Positions 17,142 to 27,046 of a DNA stretch of 64,000 nt are shown in pieces. The position numbers and the translations under genes are program-made. Origin of the DNA: CAXBMB01 sp052078155 (GTDB taxonomy: Bacteria; Pseudomonadota; Alphaproteobacteria; Kiloniellales; DSM-21159). The notes under the pieces were generated by a model, which saw only the letters and a list, made by a program, of their open reading frames with translations, searched no databases and was not told where the DNA came from. The stretch spans positions 248,001 to 312,000 of the forward strand of contig JBQJBP010000003.1 of the NCBI GenBank assembly GCA_052078155.1, read 5' to 3'. How positions within the stretch are numbered: the stretch's first letter is position 1; each line of letters opens with the position of its first letter.

Positions 17142-17624
17142 TTACAGCGCAGCCAGAACGGCTTCGGCAGACGACACTTCAAAAGCGCCAGGCTCTTCCA
17201 CGTTCAGCACTGTAACCGTGCCGTCTTCGACGACCATGGCAAAACGCTGAGCCCGCTTGCCCATGCCAAAGGCACTGGCATCGAAGCTGAGCCCCAGAGC
17301 ATCAGCATAGGTGGCAGAGCCGTCAGCCAGCATCAGGATGTTGTCACCCACACCCTGGTCTTTACCCCAGGCGCCCATAACAAAGGCGTCGTTGACGGAC
17401 AGGCAGGCGATGGTGTCAACGCCCTTGGCTGCCAGTGCATCTTTGTGGGCCAGGAATCCCGGTACATGCTTGGCAGAGCAGGTGGGGGTAAAGGCGCCAG
17501 GCAGGGCAAAGATCACGACCTTCTTGCCTGCAAAAAGTTCATCGGTGGTGATTTGGGCCGGGCCATCGGCTGTCATGTGGGCCAGCGTGCCTTCAGGTGC
17601 CTTGTCGCCGACTTTAATGGTCAT
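17142..17624 (-). CDS. Peroxiredoxin, Prx5/AhpE-like glutaredoxin-type
   Basis: 160 aa from the ATG with AGAGGGAAG just upstream; the longer reading frame to 17693 has no family support. The peroxidatic cysteine is C49 in PGAFTPTCSAKHVPGF, the signature of the Prx5 group that reduces hydrogen peroxide and alkyl hydroperoxides with glutaredoxin or thioredoxin. Mid-protein CLSVNDAFVMGAWGKDQG is also typical. It is downstream of, and on the same strand as, the ScsB/DsbD-like gene. Confidence 0.95.
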   Translation of the reverse strand: MTIKVGDKAPEGTLAHMTADGPAQITTDELFAGKKVVIFALPGAFTPTCSAKHVPGFLAHKDALAAKGVDTIACLSVNDAFVMGAWGKDQGVGDNILMLADGSATYADALGLSFDASAFGMGKRAQRFAMVVEDGTVTVLNVEEPGAFEVSSAEAVLAAL

Positions 17625-17788
17625 GATCTTCCCTCTTGTTTTGATTGTTCCAGCAAGGAGCCCCCCTTGCAGTTCCCTCAAGATAGGAAGCAAGTGTTAC
17701 AACGCCAAGGAAAAGAACGGCCCAAGTGGATTTCCCGTCCGGCAAAGAGCTTTTCCTGCTGCGCCTATCGTTGGGTATTACAGAAAAA

Positions 17789-20074
17789 TCAGGGCTTTAT
17801 GGCGGCCAGCCTGTTCCCGGCGTCCGCGTCGTCCAGCGCCGCGATTGTCCCCTCGACCGTCAAAAACTCCGGCAGGAGCACGCCGTCGGGCTGCTGGGGG
17901 CCAAAGACAGCATTAAAAGGAATGCCGTAACGCCCGTAGCTGGCCAGAAAGGCTGAGATCTTTTCATCAGGCGAGGTCCAGTCGCCACGCATCAAAACCA
18001 CCTCGCCATCGTTCAGCAGAGAAGCCACCGGCTCCCGGTCCAGAACCAGGGCCTTGTTAACCTGACAGGTGATGCACCAGTCGGCGGTAATGTCGACAAA
18101 CACCACTTTCCCCTGCCCCACCAGGCGATCAATTTCCCCCTGGTCCAGCGCCTGCCAGGTTTGCAGTTTGCTTTGGGCGGCAGCCGTTCCGGAAGCCGCG
18201 GGACCGGCAGGCAGCAGCGTGCCACTCAGGCCCGGCAGGCCGAAGGACAGAAGCATCAGCACCGTCACAGACCAGGCCGCAACGGGGCCCGACAACCGTT
18301 CCCGGTGTTTCAGGAAGAAGACCACCGACAGCAACAGCAGAGCTGCTGCCAGCAGGAGAGTTGCCACAAGGCCGATCTGAACCCACAGGACGGACAGCAG
18401 CCAGACGGCGGTTCCGGCCAGCGCCAGCCCCAGCACCCGGCGCAAAGTCACCATCCAGGGGCCAGGTTTCGGCAGGCGTGTGGCCAACCCCGGGCGCAGC
18501 GCCACCAGCAGATAAGGCAGAGCCATGCCCACACCCAACGCGGCAAAGATGGCCAGGATATCAACCGCGCCCCGGGCCAGGGCGAAGCCCACGGCAGTCC
18601 CCAGGAAAGGGGCGGAACAGGGCGTGGCCAGCAAGGTGGCAAACGCCCCTGTGGCAAAGTTTCCACCCAGCCCCTTATCCATTCCACCCCGGGCGGCCGC
18701 GCTGGAGAGCCAGCCTGGCAGATTGACCTCGAAAAAGCCGAACAGGTTACAGGCGAAGAAGGTCACAAGCAGCGCCATGGCCGCCAGGAAGAAAGGCTGC
18801 TGGAACTGAATGCCCCAGCCCACATTCATGCCTGCTGTTTTCAATCCGATAGCCAGGAGCGCCAGGGCCAGGAAAGAGGCCACGATGCCCGCCGCCGATG
18901 CCAGGAACGATAGACGCACCTGGCCTTTTTCTTTTCCCCCGTGCCCGATGGCTGAGAGGATTTTGATGGACAGGACCGGCAGAACACAGGGCATCAGATT
19001 GAGGATCAACCCGCCCAGCAAGGCCAGCACCATGAACCCCAGCAACCCCCGGTCTGCCGAATCACTGCCGTTGGTTACACTGCCAGGCTCTTCCGTTTCG
19101 CCTGTTGCGTCAGTGACAGCTCCGGATCCCGGCAAGGCCATGATGATCATGGAGGGTTCCCCCTGATCCAGGCTGACCAGCTGCTCCAGCCCGCGCTTGT
19201 CATCAGTCAGGGTCAGGAGAGCCTCTTCCCCGAAAGGAAAGCTCTCCGGCGCGCCAGGACCCTTGTCTACCGGCAGGCGCAGCAGCGCAGTCATGGCATT
19301 GGTGCCCATGACCACCTCGGGTTTGCCAAAGCGGAAGCCTTCCGGCCCTTCAACCAGCAAGTCAGGGTCAGACAGGGGCAAGGCACTGCGCAGGGTTGCT
19401 TCCAGTAACAGACTTCCCTCCGCCCCTTCCATCAGGCTGACCTGATCCAGCGTCAGGCCGGAGGAGGAGGTTTCACCAGCCGTTACACGGTCCGGCACAC
19501 GGTCTCTGAACTGGTCCAGAAGGAACGCCTGCTCACTGTTGTCGGGAGGCCCGGCCGGCAGGGTCAGGGACACAGTTTCGTTGTGGGGAATGCAGATTTC
19601 CTCACAAACCAGATAGTTCACCTGACCGCGCAAGGTCAGTGGCTGTCCCGGATCTGTCGTGCTGACCGTCAGGGGGAAGACCACCTGCTTGCCGTAACCG
19701 AAGGTATCCAGTCCGAAGAGGGTAAAGCGCTTGGGAACGGGCCAGGCCATCTCGGCCTCTGCCAGGTTTTCAGACTCTTCCCAGGTCACAGAAACCGGGA
19801 AGCCCGCATCGCCAGGCGACCGCCAGTAGGTTTTCCATCCGTCAGCCAGCTGAAACTCGAGGCCCAGCTGAAGATCCTTGCCCGTCCCCAGCGCCGTAGG
19901 GGCCGAAATGAGGCGCAGGCGCCCCTGCTCGTTTTCCGCCCAGGCCCCGACCGCCGCAGATGCCGGAGAAACAGCCAGTGAATTGGTCTGCGGCAGGGCC
20001 AGGGTGACCATGAACACCGCCAGAAGCAGACAAAGGGCCCGAACAGCAGGCAGATTTGAGAAGAAAGAAATCAC
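17789..20074 (-). CDS. DsbD/ScsB-family thiol:disulfide interchange protein
   Basis: 761 aa in three parts: a signal peptide and periplasmic DsbD-N-like domain (about residues 40-300, with LVCEEICIPH), a transmembrane CcdA-like domain of about eight helices (NLMPCVLPVLSIK near residue 360 and ATPCSAPFLGTA near 490 carry the redox cysteines) and a C-terminal thioredoxin domain with WCITC near residue 666. Such proteins move electrons from cytoplasmic thioredoxin to the periplasm. The large N-terminal part and overall length fit the ScsB branch found in alphaproteobacteria better than enterobacterial DsbD. The start codon is GTG and the ribosome site is weak. Confidence 0.9.
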   Translation of the reverse strand: MISFFSNLPAVRALCLLLAVFMVTLALPQTNSLAVSPASAAVGAWAENEQGRLRLISAPTALGTGKDLQLGLEFQLADGWKTYWRSPGDAGFPVSVTWEESENLAEAEMAWPVPKRFTLFGLDTFGYGKQVVFPLTVSTTDPGQPLTLRGQVNYLVCEEICIPHNETVSLTLPAGPPDNSEQAFLLDQFRDRVPDRVTAGETSSSGLTLDQVSLMEGAEGSLLLEATLRSALPLSDPDLLVEGPEGFRFGKPEVVMGTNAMTALLRLPVDKGPGAPESFPFGEEALLTLTDDKRGLEQLVSLDQGEPSMIIMALPGSGAVTDATGETEEPGSVTNGSDSADRGLLGFMVLALLGGLILNLMPCVLPVLSIKILSAIGHGGKEKGQVRLSFLASAAGIVASFLALALLAIGLKTAGMNVGWGIQFQQPFFLAAMALLVTFFACNLFGFFEVNLPGWLSSAAARGGMDKGLGGNFATGAFATLLATPCSAPFLGTAVGFALARGAVDILAIFAALGVGMALPYLLVALRPGLATRLPKPGPWMVTLRRVLGLALAGTAVWLLSVLWVQIGLVATLLLAAALLLLSVVFFLKHRERLSGPVAAWSVTVLMLLSFGLPGLSGTLLPAGPAASGTAAAQSKLQTWQALDQGEIDRLVGQGKVVFVDITADWCITCQVNKALVLDREPVASLLNDGEVVLMRGDWTSPDEKISAFLASYGRYGIPFNAVFGPQQPDGVLLPEFLTVEGTIAALDDADAGNRLAAIKP

Positions 20075-20501
20075 AATGCGTCAACCAAGGGGGTGATAGG
20101 GGCAGCAGTCGCAGCGGGCAGTCAGTAACCGTTGTCTCATTCTCGCGTGAAACGCTGCCTTTGCCACGAAGAACGACAGGACTTTCAGACCGGGGGATAA
20201 CAAGGTCATCTAACGCCCTAAAAGAGGTAAAACTCAAGCCCCTTTGGGCAGGCTTTTCGCCGCACCGGCAAGAGAGGGCCTGCTTGCTTTTCAAGAGCTT
20301 ACCGAAAAGATGGGGCTGGTTCCCTACAACTCCCTGTCACAACTTCGTGCTGAAAGCCTGCCGCCCAGAAGATCTGGCCCTTTGCTTTCTGTTCGCCGGA
20401 CTGAAAGTCGCCATTTTGTTACGCGACAATCACAAAGCAAAGATTGACAGAGGCCCCCGCAAGCCAAAACTATAGAGCAGTTGATTAGAAAGTGGAGTGC
20501 C
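20075..20501. promoter_or_regulatory. Divergent control region between scsB-like gene and yqgE
   Basis: 427 bp without a credible gene. A TTGACA at 20444-20449 and TATAGA at 20471-20476 precede yqgE but are 21 nt apart, too far for a standard sigma-70 promoter, so the assignment is weak. Short frames here lack coding character. Confidence 0.3.
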
Positions 20502-21092
20502 ATGCCCATTGAACCCTCTCTGCCCGATGGAGATCCTTCAGGTTATCTGGAAGGTCAGCTTCTGATTGCCATGCCGACCATGGGGGACCCGCGCTTCGAA
20601 CGCAGTGTTATCTACATCTGCGCTCATAACGAAGACGGGGCTATGGGTCTGGTGGTCAACAAGCTGGTAGACTCCATTGATTTTCCGGCCCTGCTCGAGC
20701 AGCTGGAAATCGTCGGCACAGAAAACTGTGAGCACATCAAGGTGCATTTCGGCGGGCCGGTAGAAGCAGGTCGGGGCTTCGTTCTGCATTCCGCTGAGTA
20801 TCTTCAGGAAAGCAGCCTGCAGGTAGACAGCAACATTGCCCTGACGGCGACCATGGACATCCTGAAAGACATTGCTGATGGCCGCGGTCCGGAAAAAAGC
20901 CTGCTGGCTCTGGGCTATGCGGGTTGGGGGCCGGGACAGCTGGACCAGGAGATCCAGGACAACGGCTGGCTGAACGTGGCCGCCGACAGCGACCTGCTGT
21001 TTGATGCAGATCTGGCCCACAAATGGGAAAAATCCATCGGCAAGCTGGGCATTGATATCTCAAGCCTCAGCGGCACAGCCGGTCACGCCTGA
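20502..21092 (+). CDS. YqgE/AlgH family protein
   Basis: 196 aa from the ATG with AGTGGAG ahead of it. The family motifs are clear: LEGQLLIAMPTMGDPRFERSV near the N-terminus, GAMGLVVNKLV, HFGGPVEAGRGFVLHS and ALGYAGWGPGQLDQEI. The molecular function of this widespread family is not settled. Monocistronic by position; a fragment of the dispersed repeat follows about 120 bp downstream. Confidence 0.93.
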   Translation: MPIEPSLPDGDPSGYLEGQLLIAMPTMGDPRFERSVIYICAHNEDGAMGLVVNKLVDSIDFPALLEQLEIVGTENCEHIKVHFGGPVEAGRGFVLHSAEYLQESSLQVDSNIALTATMDILKDIADGRGPEKSLLALGYAGWGPGQLDQEIQDNGWLNVAADSDLLFDADLAHKWEKSIGKLGIDISSLSGTAGHA

Positions 21093-21209
21093 CACTCTTT
21101 TCCAGTCAGGCCAATCAACACCTGCCCCTTGATCTTCTGTAACCTCCCGTGACCTCAGAGTCACAGCGGTGAAGGTGGTCATAGGATGAGGGGTCGCAGA
21201 TCCCGAAAG

Positions 21210-21274
21210 ATAGTCAAATCGGCTTAAATAGACTCACTGGGTGATAACGCCTGAAGCGTGAAGTTGCCTCTTGC
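21210..21274 (-). repeat. Dispersed palindromic repeat, half copy
   Basis: TAGTCAAATCGGCTTAAATAG, then CACTGGGTGATAACGCCTGAAGCGTGAAG in separate matching blocks, ending at TTGCCTCTTG. It corresponds to the right half of the element in reverse orientation; the left half is missing. Confidence 0.75.
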
Positions 21275-21294
21275 CACCCGGCTCTATCGATTGA

Positions 21295-21951
21295 TTACAG
21301 GCCGGCTTTGAGGTTCTTCAGAGGAAGGATTGAAGAGGCAAGCTGCCCCTCTGCTTTGGCCCGTTGCAGGGCATAGTAGTCATCCTGCACAAGACCAAAC
21401 AGAACATGGTCAGACCACTTGCCATTGATTTTGAGGTATCTGCGGGCGAACCCCTCCTCCACAAAACCAATCTTCTTCAACAGCGTTTGGCTGGGGATGT
21501 TGTCCGGCAAAGTTGCCGCCTCCAGACGGTTCAGGCCCAACCTGGAAAAACTGTAGGAGACAACAGCAGTCAGGGCTTCAGCCCCATAACCCTGATTGGC
21601 ATAGGGCTGGCCAATCCAATACCCCAAATTGGCCGATTGGGAGACTCCCCGGCGCAGATGAGAAAGAGAAAAACTGCCCAGAAGCGCGTTGTCTTCTATG
21701 CGGAACACAAAAAACGCCATGCCAACGCCCTGGCGACGATCAAGGGCGTAATAGCGCAGACGACGTCGAAAGGAGGCTTTGGTCAATCCATCCAGCGGCC
21801 AGCTCGGCTCCCAGGGCACAAGAAAATCGCGGCTTTCTTCGCGCAGCGCGGCCCAGGCTGGGAAATCCTCCATGGTGGGGACGCGCAGAAGCACCCTTTT
21901 TTCCCGCAGCTGCGGCAGCCGTTTTTTCTGGCCTAGCAAGCTGGGAAACAA
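21295..21951 (-). CDS. GNAT N-acetyltransferase, RimJ-like
   Basis: 218 aa. The RimJ/RimL-type acetyltransferase signatures are LGYWIGQPYANQGYGAEALTAVV (acetyl-CoA-binding motif) and LNRLEAATLPDNIPSQTLLKKIGF. The start is TTG, supported by a strong AGGAGG about 7 nt upstream. It follows the M16 peptidase and thrC on the same strand, an order kept in many alphaproteobacteria, although a 200-bp gap separates it from the peptidase gene. Substrate not predictable. Confidence 0.88.
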   Translation of the reverse strand: MFPSLLGQKKRLPQLREKRVLLRVPTMEDFPAWAALREESRDFLVPWEPSWPLDGLTKASFRRRLRYYALDRRQGVGMAFFVFRIEDNALLGSFSLSHLRRGVSQSANLGYWIGQPYANQGYGAEALTAVVSYSFSRLGLNRLEAATLPDNIPSQTLLKKIGFVEEGFARRYLKINGKWSDHVLFGLVQDDYYALQRAKAEGQLASSILPLKNLKAGL

Positions 21952-22154
21952 GGAACTCCTCCTTCGGACAGGTTTATGGGTTGTCGGGCCGGCAGGCAGA
22001 CAGGGGCGGTTGCAAGTATACCATCAGCTTAAGCAGAATCACCCGGAGGAAACAGTCAGGATGAAAAAAGACGGGCAGAGGCCGGTCGGACCCGCGTCAT
22101 CACGCGATGCCCGCAAAGCCGTCGGCTGGGACCTCCCGATCGGCTGCACCCCCG

Positions 22155-23432
22155 TCAGGCCGCCTGAGACGAGCCGCTCAGCAGATCCGTTAAGGTATCA
22201 TAGCCTGTCAGTTCGGCCACCGGCCCCAGACCCGTCAGGGTGGGAGCCGAGCGCAGCAGTTTCGCACCGAAGGCACTAAGGGCGGCTTTGTCCACAGCTT
22301 CAATCTTGGCCACTGTTTCCTCTACAGAACTGTGCCGCCCGTGCACCAGCAACTGATTTGCCAGCAACTCCGCCCGGGCGCTGGTGCGCTCACGAGACAT
22401 CAGAATGGAGGCCTTCAGCTGGGTTTTGGCCCGGTTCAGTTCCTTGTCGCTGACTCCGTCGGCAACCACCTTCTTGAGCTCACTGCAGATCACCGGCAGC
22501 AGCTCACCCGCTGCCTCCTTGCCCGTCCCGGCGTAGATGCCGAACAGACCGCTGTCCGTATGGCAGGCTGCATAGGAAAAGATCGAATAAACCAGACCGC
22601 GCTTTTCACGGATTTCCTGGAAAAGACGGGAAGACATGCCGCCGCCCAGCAGGGTGGAAAAAACCGCCGCATCGTAATAGTCCGGCGCCTTCAAGCCGAC
22701 ACCGTCAAAGCCCAGGATCATATGGACCTGTTCCAGATCCCGCGCTTCACGCAAATCACCACCACGATACCGAGGCTGGTCACAGACGATTTCTCCCCTG
22801 CCTGACAGACCATCAAACGCAGCGGCCACCCGTTTGACCAGGTCGTCGTGATCGACCTTTCCGGCCGCCGCAAAGACCATGCGATCCGCCCCGTAACGGC
22901 TGCTCATGTAGTCCATCACCGATTTTCGGTCGAGGCTAGAAACAACCTCCGGGCGGCCCAGCACCGACCAGCCCAGTGGCTGATCCGGATAGGCCAGTTC
23001 CTGGGAGAGGTCGAAGATGATGTCATCAGGGGTATCGTTTGCCTGGCCGATCTCCTGCAGGACAACCTGCTTCTCGCGCAGCAATTCGTCTTCATCAAAG
23101 ACGGAGTTCTGCAAGATGTCCGACAGCATGTCGATGGCCAGAGGCAGGTCGCCCGACAGAACCTTGGCGTGATAGGCCGTGCTTTCGCGCCCGGTGTAGG
23201 CATTCAGCGTACCGCCTACGGCCTCAATCTCTTCGGCGATGTCGAGGGCGCTGCGGCGGGTGGTGCCTTTGAAAACCATGTGCTCCAGCAGATGAGCCAC
23301 ACCGTTTACAGCGGCGGGTTCATGTCGGGTGCCAACGCCTACCCACAGGCCCAGGGTGACGGACTCCACTGTTTCCATGCGGTCGCTGGCAACCGTCAGT
23401 CCGTTGGGCAGGCGGGTAATCTCAATGGTCAT
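22155..23432 (-). CDS. M16 family zinc peptidase (mitochondrial-processing-peptidase-like)
   Basis: 425 aa. The inverted zinc motif HxxEH is H47-L-L-E50-H51 in VAHLLEHMVFKGT, with the second glutamate region in DEDELLREKQVVLQEI further on. A second half-domain has GGGMSSRLFQEIREKRGLVYS, the typical M16 substrate-binding signature. Homologues in alphaproteobacteria (PepR-like) are the relatives of mitochondrial processing peptidase. It lies 45 bp after thrC, so the pair is likely cotranscribed. Confidence 0.95.
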   Translation of the reverse strand: MTIEITRLPNGLTVASDRMETVESVTLGLWVGVGTRHEPAAVNGVAHLLEHMVFKGTTRRSALDIAEEIEAVGGTLNAYTGRESTAYHAKVLSGDLPLAIDMLSDILQNSVFDEDELLREKQVVLQEIGQANDTPDDIIFDLSQELAYPDQPLGWSVLGRPEVVSSLDRKSVMDYMSSRYGADRMVFAAAGKVDHDDLVKRVAAAFDGLSGRGEIVCDQPRYRGGDLREARDLEQVHMILGFDGVGLKAPDYYDAAVFSTLLGGGMSSRLFQEIREKRGLVYSIFSYAACHTDSGLFGIYAGTGKEAAGELLPVICSELKKVVADGVSDKELNRAKTQLKASILMSRERTSARAELLANQLLVHGRHSSVEETVAKIEAVDKAALSAFGAKLLRSAPTLTGLGPVAELTGYDTLTDLLSGSSQAA

Positions 23433-23477
23433 CTAGTCACATATCCAATCTTTTGTATTCAGGGGGCGAGCAGGCGT

Positions 23478-24869
23478 TCAGGCCCGCTGCTCCCTCACTT
23501 CATTCTGCAGCTGGGTCAGGTCATTTTCCATGACCTTGTAGCGCTCTTCGCGCTCAAACAGGTCGGCCAGGCGATCCGGCAGGCCCGGACGGCGACCGGT
23601 GGCTTTCTCCACAGCATCCGGGAATTTCGCCGGATGGGCGGTGGCCAGGGAGATCATCGGCGTGGCCGGATCCCGGGTCTGGGCCTCTGCGGAGGCGGTA
23701 CCCACGGCGCTGTGTGGATCCAGCAGTTCACTGGTTTCGGCAAACCGCTGGCTGATTTCAGACAGAGTTTCCCGGTCATCCAGACGATGCCCGTCAAAGA
23801 GCTGCCGCACCTCGGCCAGGGCATTGTCGCTGACCTGATAAGACCCGGTTTCGCGAAACTCGGTCATCATCTGCGTGGTGGCTTCGGCATCGCGGCCATG
23901 CAGTTCAAAGAGCAGCCGCTCAAAATTGGACGACACCTGAATGTCCATGGAGGGGGACAGCGTCGGAGCCACACCCTGCATTTCCATGCGGCCGGTGTTG
24001 AAGAAACGGGTCAGAATGTCGTTGCTGTTGGACCCCACCACGAACTGCTTGATGGGCACACCCATGGCTTTGGCAGCGTAACCGGCAAAGACATTGCCGA
24101 AGTTGCCGGTGGGCACGGTAAAGGCAACCTCCCGGTCTGGTGCACCCAGCGCCACAGCCCCGGCCACATAGTAGACGATCTGAGCCATGATCCGGGCCCA
24201 GTTGATGGAGTTGACGGCAGACAGGCTCACCTCGTCGCGGAAGTCCTGATCGTTGAACAGCCCTTTGACCAGATCCTGACAGTCATCAAAGGTTCCCTTG
24301 ATGGCGATGTTGTGGACGTTGGCTGCCTGTACCGTGGTCATCTGGCGGCGCTGAACATCGGAGGTCCGGCCTTCCGGGTGCAGGATGAAGATATCGATCA
24401 TCTCCCGTCCCCGGCAGGCTTCAATCGCCGCAGATCCCGTATCGCCGGAAGTGGCCCCGACAATGGTGATGCGCTCGTTGCGTTCTTTCAGCACCTCTTC
24501 AAAGAGACACCCCAGCAACTGCAAGGCCACATCCTTGAAAGCCAGCGTCGGACCATGGAACAGCTCCAGCAGCCAAAGATTGCTGTCCAGCTGTTTCAGC
24601 GGCACCACAGCGCTGTGCTCAAAGGTGGAGTAGGCCTCTGCCACCACCAGATCAAAACGATCTTCCAGACAGGAACCGGCGATGAAGGGCTTCATCACCC
24701 GGGCAGCCAGTTCCGGATAGGGCAGGCCGCGCAGCGCCCGCAGGTCGTCAGCAGAAAACTGCGGCCAGCTTTCCGGCAGGTAAAGGCCTCCGTCCCGGGC
24801 CAATCCGGCCAGCAGAACCTCATCAAAGGACAGGACGGGCGCATTGCCCCGGGTAGAAACGTACTTCAT
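23478..24869 (-). CDS. thrC: Threonine synthase
   Basis: 463 aa, the length of the alphaproteobacterial long type. Converts O-phosphohomoserine to threonine with pyridoxal phosphate. The PLP lysine is K112 in HGPTLAFKDVALQLLG; N-terminal YVSTRGNAPVLSFDEVLLAGLARDGG (shown as the leading motif) and TSGDTGSAAI are diagnostic. Heads the thrC-M16-GNAT cluster. ThrB for the preceding step is encoded about 8 kb away. Confidence 0.97.
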   Translation of the reverse strand: MKYVSTRGNAPVLSFDEVLLAGLARDGGLYLPESWPQFSADDLRALRGLPYPELAARVMKPFIAGSCLEDRFDLVVAEAYSTFEHSAVVPLKQLDSNLWLLELFHGPTLAFKDVALQLLGCLFEEVLKERNERITIVGATSGDTGSAAIEACRGREMIDIFILHPEGRTSDVQRRQMTTVQAANVHNIAIKGTFDDCQDLVKGLFNDQDFRDEVSLSAVNSINWARIMAQIVYYVAGAVALGAPDREVAFTVPTGNFGNVFAGYAAKAMGVPIKQFVVGSNSNDILTRFFNTGRMEMQGVAPTLSPSMDIQVSSNFERLLFELHGRDAEATTQMMTEFRETGSYQVSDNALAEVRQLFDGHRLDDRETLSEISQRFAETSELLDPHSAVGTASAEAQTRDPATPMISLATAHPAKFPDAVEKATGRRPGLPDRLADLFEREERYKVMENDLTQLQNEVREQRA

Positions 24870-25213
24870 GGTGACCCCGTGTTAGATCCGGTACCCGCCA
24901 GGCGGCGGCTCTTCTCAAAGCAGCGATTGGTGCGGTTGAGCGGAGGGTGTTTCACGTGCTTTCCCGGCCCCTAAAAGGGGTCCCAAAAAACACGATCAGC
25001 TTTTCCGCTTTTTACCCTCTTCCAACCTGGAAAAAACAGCCGTGATTGCACATGGCAGACAGGCCTCTGCTGCGGTACGCCCGGATTGACCTCTCGCAGC
25101 AAATGACCAAGCACCTGAGCAATCGGCGCGCAGCTTACTGTGCAGTCCCCTCGCCCTCAACTCCAACTGCGCCCTTCAGGAACAAGAACGCCCCACAAGC
25201 TGGCCCGATCCCG
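24870..25213. other. Gap between thrC and the M32 carboxypeptidase gene
   Basis: 344 bp. It holds the thrC leader and probable promoter, including a CCCCTAAAAGGGG palindrome near 24969-24981. I see no gene, repeat copy or classical terminator here. Confidence 0.4.
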
Positions 25214-26731
25214 TTAGAGATAGCGCTGTTTCAGGTGAGCTTTGAAGATTTCAGGATTGAGGGGCTGGCCTGTCGCTTCTGCCACCAGGTCGCTGCCCAT
25301 CAGGAATGAAGCCCGGCCGTGAACCTTCTGCCGCAGCCAGTTCAACAGACCGCTGAAATCCCCCCGGGCCAGGGCCGCAGGAATTTCCGGCTGTTCTTCC
25401 TTGGCTTTGGCAAAGAGTTGAGCAGCGATCATGGCCCCCAGGGAATAGGTGGGGAAGTAACCCCAGGCCCCGTCGTACCAGTGAATGTCCTGCAGGCAGC
25501 CCAGACGATCTTCCGGCGGGGTGATGCCCAGCAACTGCTGCATGCCGTCGTTCCAGGCACCTGGCAGGTCTTTCAAAGCCAGATCCCCCGACAGCAGAGC
25601 CTTTTCCAGGCGATACCGCAGAATGATGTGGGCGGGATAGGTCACCTCATCGGCATCGACCCGGATGAACCCCGGTGCCACACGGGTGTTAAAGGCCAGC
25701 AGGTTGTCTGCCTCCCAGGCGGGCCCCGTTCCGCCAAAAGTCTCTTTGGCCAGCGGCGCCATGAAGGAGATGAACTCACGGGACCGGCAGGCCTGCATCT
25801 CGATCAACAGGGATTGGCTTTCATGCAGGGCCATGCCCCGTGATTGCCCAACCGGTTGGTACCGCCAGTCCTGCGGCAGTCCACGTTCATATAGCGCATG
25901 CCCGGTTTCGTGCAGCACCCCCATCATGGCGGTGGTGAAGTCGGTTTCATCGTAACGGGTGGTGATGCGCACATCATCGGGCACCCCGCCACAAAAGGGA
26001 TGGGCTGAGGTATCCAGACGGCCATGATCGAAGTCGAAGCCCACGGCTGTCATCAACTTGTGGGCCAGAGCCTCCTGCTGTGGCACAGGAAATGGTCCCT
26101 CCAACGGCAAGGGGGCCGGGCGGGACGCCTGGGCGGCCATGACTTCCTGCAGGAAGTCAGGCAGGAAGGCGGCGAGCGGATCAAAGATCTCATCAATCTG
26201 GGCAGAGGTCATGGCCGGTTCGTACTGATCCAGCAAGGCATCGTAGAGACTGACGCCAAAGGCCTCAGCTTTGGCTTGTCCGGCTTCCTGGCTCAGCCGC
26301 AGGACTTCTGCCAGCAGGGGCTCAACCCGAGCGAAATCTGATTCCGGACGGGCTTCCCGCCAGACCATCTCGCAGGCCTTTCCGGCCTTGGCCAGGGCTT
26401 CCACCAGACGGGCGTCAATGGCCGTGGCGTGGCGCCATCCATTGCGCATTTCCCGCAGATTGGCCTGCTGCCAGTCACTCAGCAGCGCTGTTTCCTGCTG
26501 CTCCGCCTGATCCAGCAGGTCCGCCATTTTAGGATCGGTCATGATCTCATGGGACATGACCTGCAAGGTCGCCAGCTGCTCGCTGCGCGTCGCCGCCCCA
26601 CCGTTCGGCATGACAGCCGACATGTCCCAATGCAACATGCCCATGGCCCCTTCCAGCACGCCGATCCGCTTGAAGGTTTCACTCAGGGCGTCATAGGCGG
26701 GACGGTCATTGGCTTGGGCCGTATCTGGCAT
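25214..26731 (-). CDS. Carboxypeptidase Taq (M32) family metallopeptidase
   Basis: 505 aa from the chosen ATG. The zinc-binding HExxH is H274-ETGH in GVLHETGHALYERGLP, followed by the family motif HESQSLLIEMQ. Members remove C-terminal amino acids with broad specificity in the cytoplasm. The reading frame extends 16 codons further to a TTG at 26779, but that lies inside a dispersed repeat, and GGAG is well placed before the internal ATG. Monocistronic. Confidence 0.95.
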   Translation of the reverse strand: MPDTAQANDRPAYDALSETFKRIGVLEGAMGMLHWDMSAVMPNGGAATRSEQLATLQVMSHEIMTDPKMADLLDQAEQQETALLSDWQQANLREMRNGWRHATAIDARLVEALAKAGKACEMVWREARPESDFARVEPLLAEVLRLSQEAGQAKAEAFGVSLYDALLDQYEPAMTSAQIDEIFDPLAAFLPDFLQEVMAAQASRPAPLPLEGPFPVPQQEALAHKLMTAVGFDFDHGRLDTSAHPFCGGVPDDVRITTRYDETDFTTAMMGVLHETGHALYERGLPQDWRYQPVGQSRGMALHESQSLLIEMQACRSREFISFMAPLAKETFGGTGPAWEADNLLAFNTRVAPGFIRVDADEVTYPAHIILRYRLEKALLSGDLALKDLPGAWNDGMQQLLGITPPEDRLGCLQDIHWYDGAWGYFPTYSLGAMIAAQLFAKAKEEQPEIPAALARGDFSGLLNWLRQKVHGRASFLMGSDLVAEATGQPLNPEIFKAHLKQRYL

Positions 26732-26769
26732 GGCAAGGAAGCTCCACATCAAAAAGGGAAACAGAGGTA

Positions 26770-26905
26770 TGAGCGTCAAATCGGCTTAAGTGGGCTGACT
26801 GGGAAGGACCACTTGACGCATGAAACTCTATTCAGAGGATGAGAGGCTGAGACAGGAGATCGTCTAAAGCGCAAACTGCTTCCAACTCAGCCGATCATAC
26901 TCTGA
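26770..26905 (-). repeat. Dispersed palindromic repeat, diverged full-length copy
   Basis: TGAGCGTCAAATCGGCTTAAG at one end and CAGCCGATCATACTCTGA at the other, with a degenerate interior. It covers the region immediately upstream of the M32 gene start and is orientation minus. Confidence 0.7.
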
Positions 26906-27046
26906 AGGGCCTCATCTTTTATCTTTCGCCCGGTCAGATCAACCGCTGCTTTTGCCAGCGGTCTTTCGCTGATTTGTCCAAAAGCCCCGGCCTTCCATTT
27001 TCAAAGTCAGGCAAAGCGGCTATCGTCGCGCCAGCTTTCATCCCTG

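Noticed and set aside
22848..24974. Antisense ORF of 708 codons spanning the M16 peptidase and thrC genes
   Set aside because: It crosses the border of two well-supported genes on the other strand and shows no recognisable domain.
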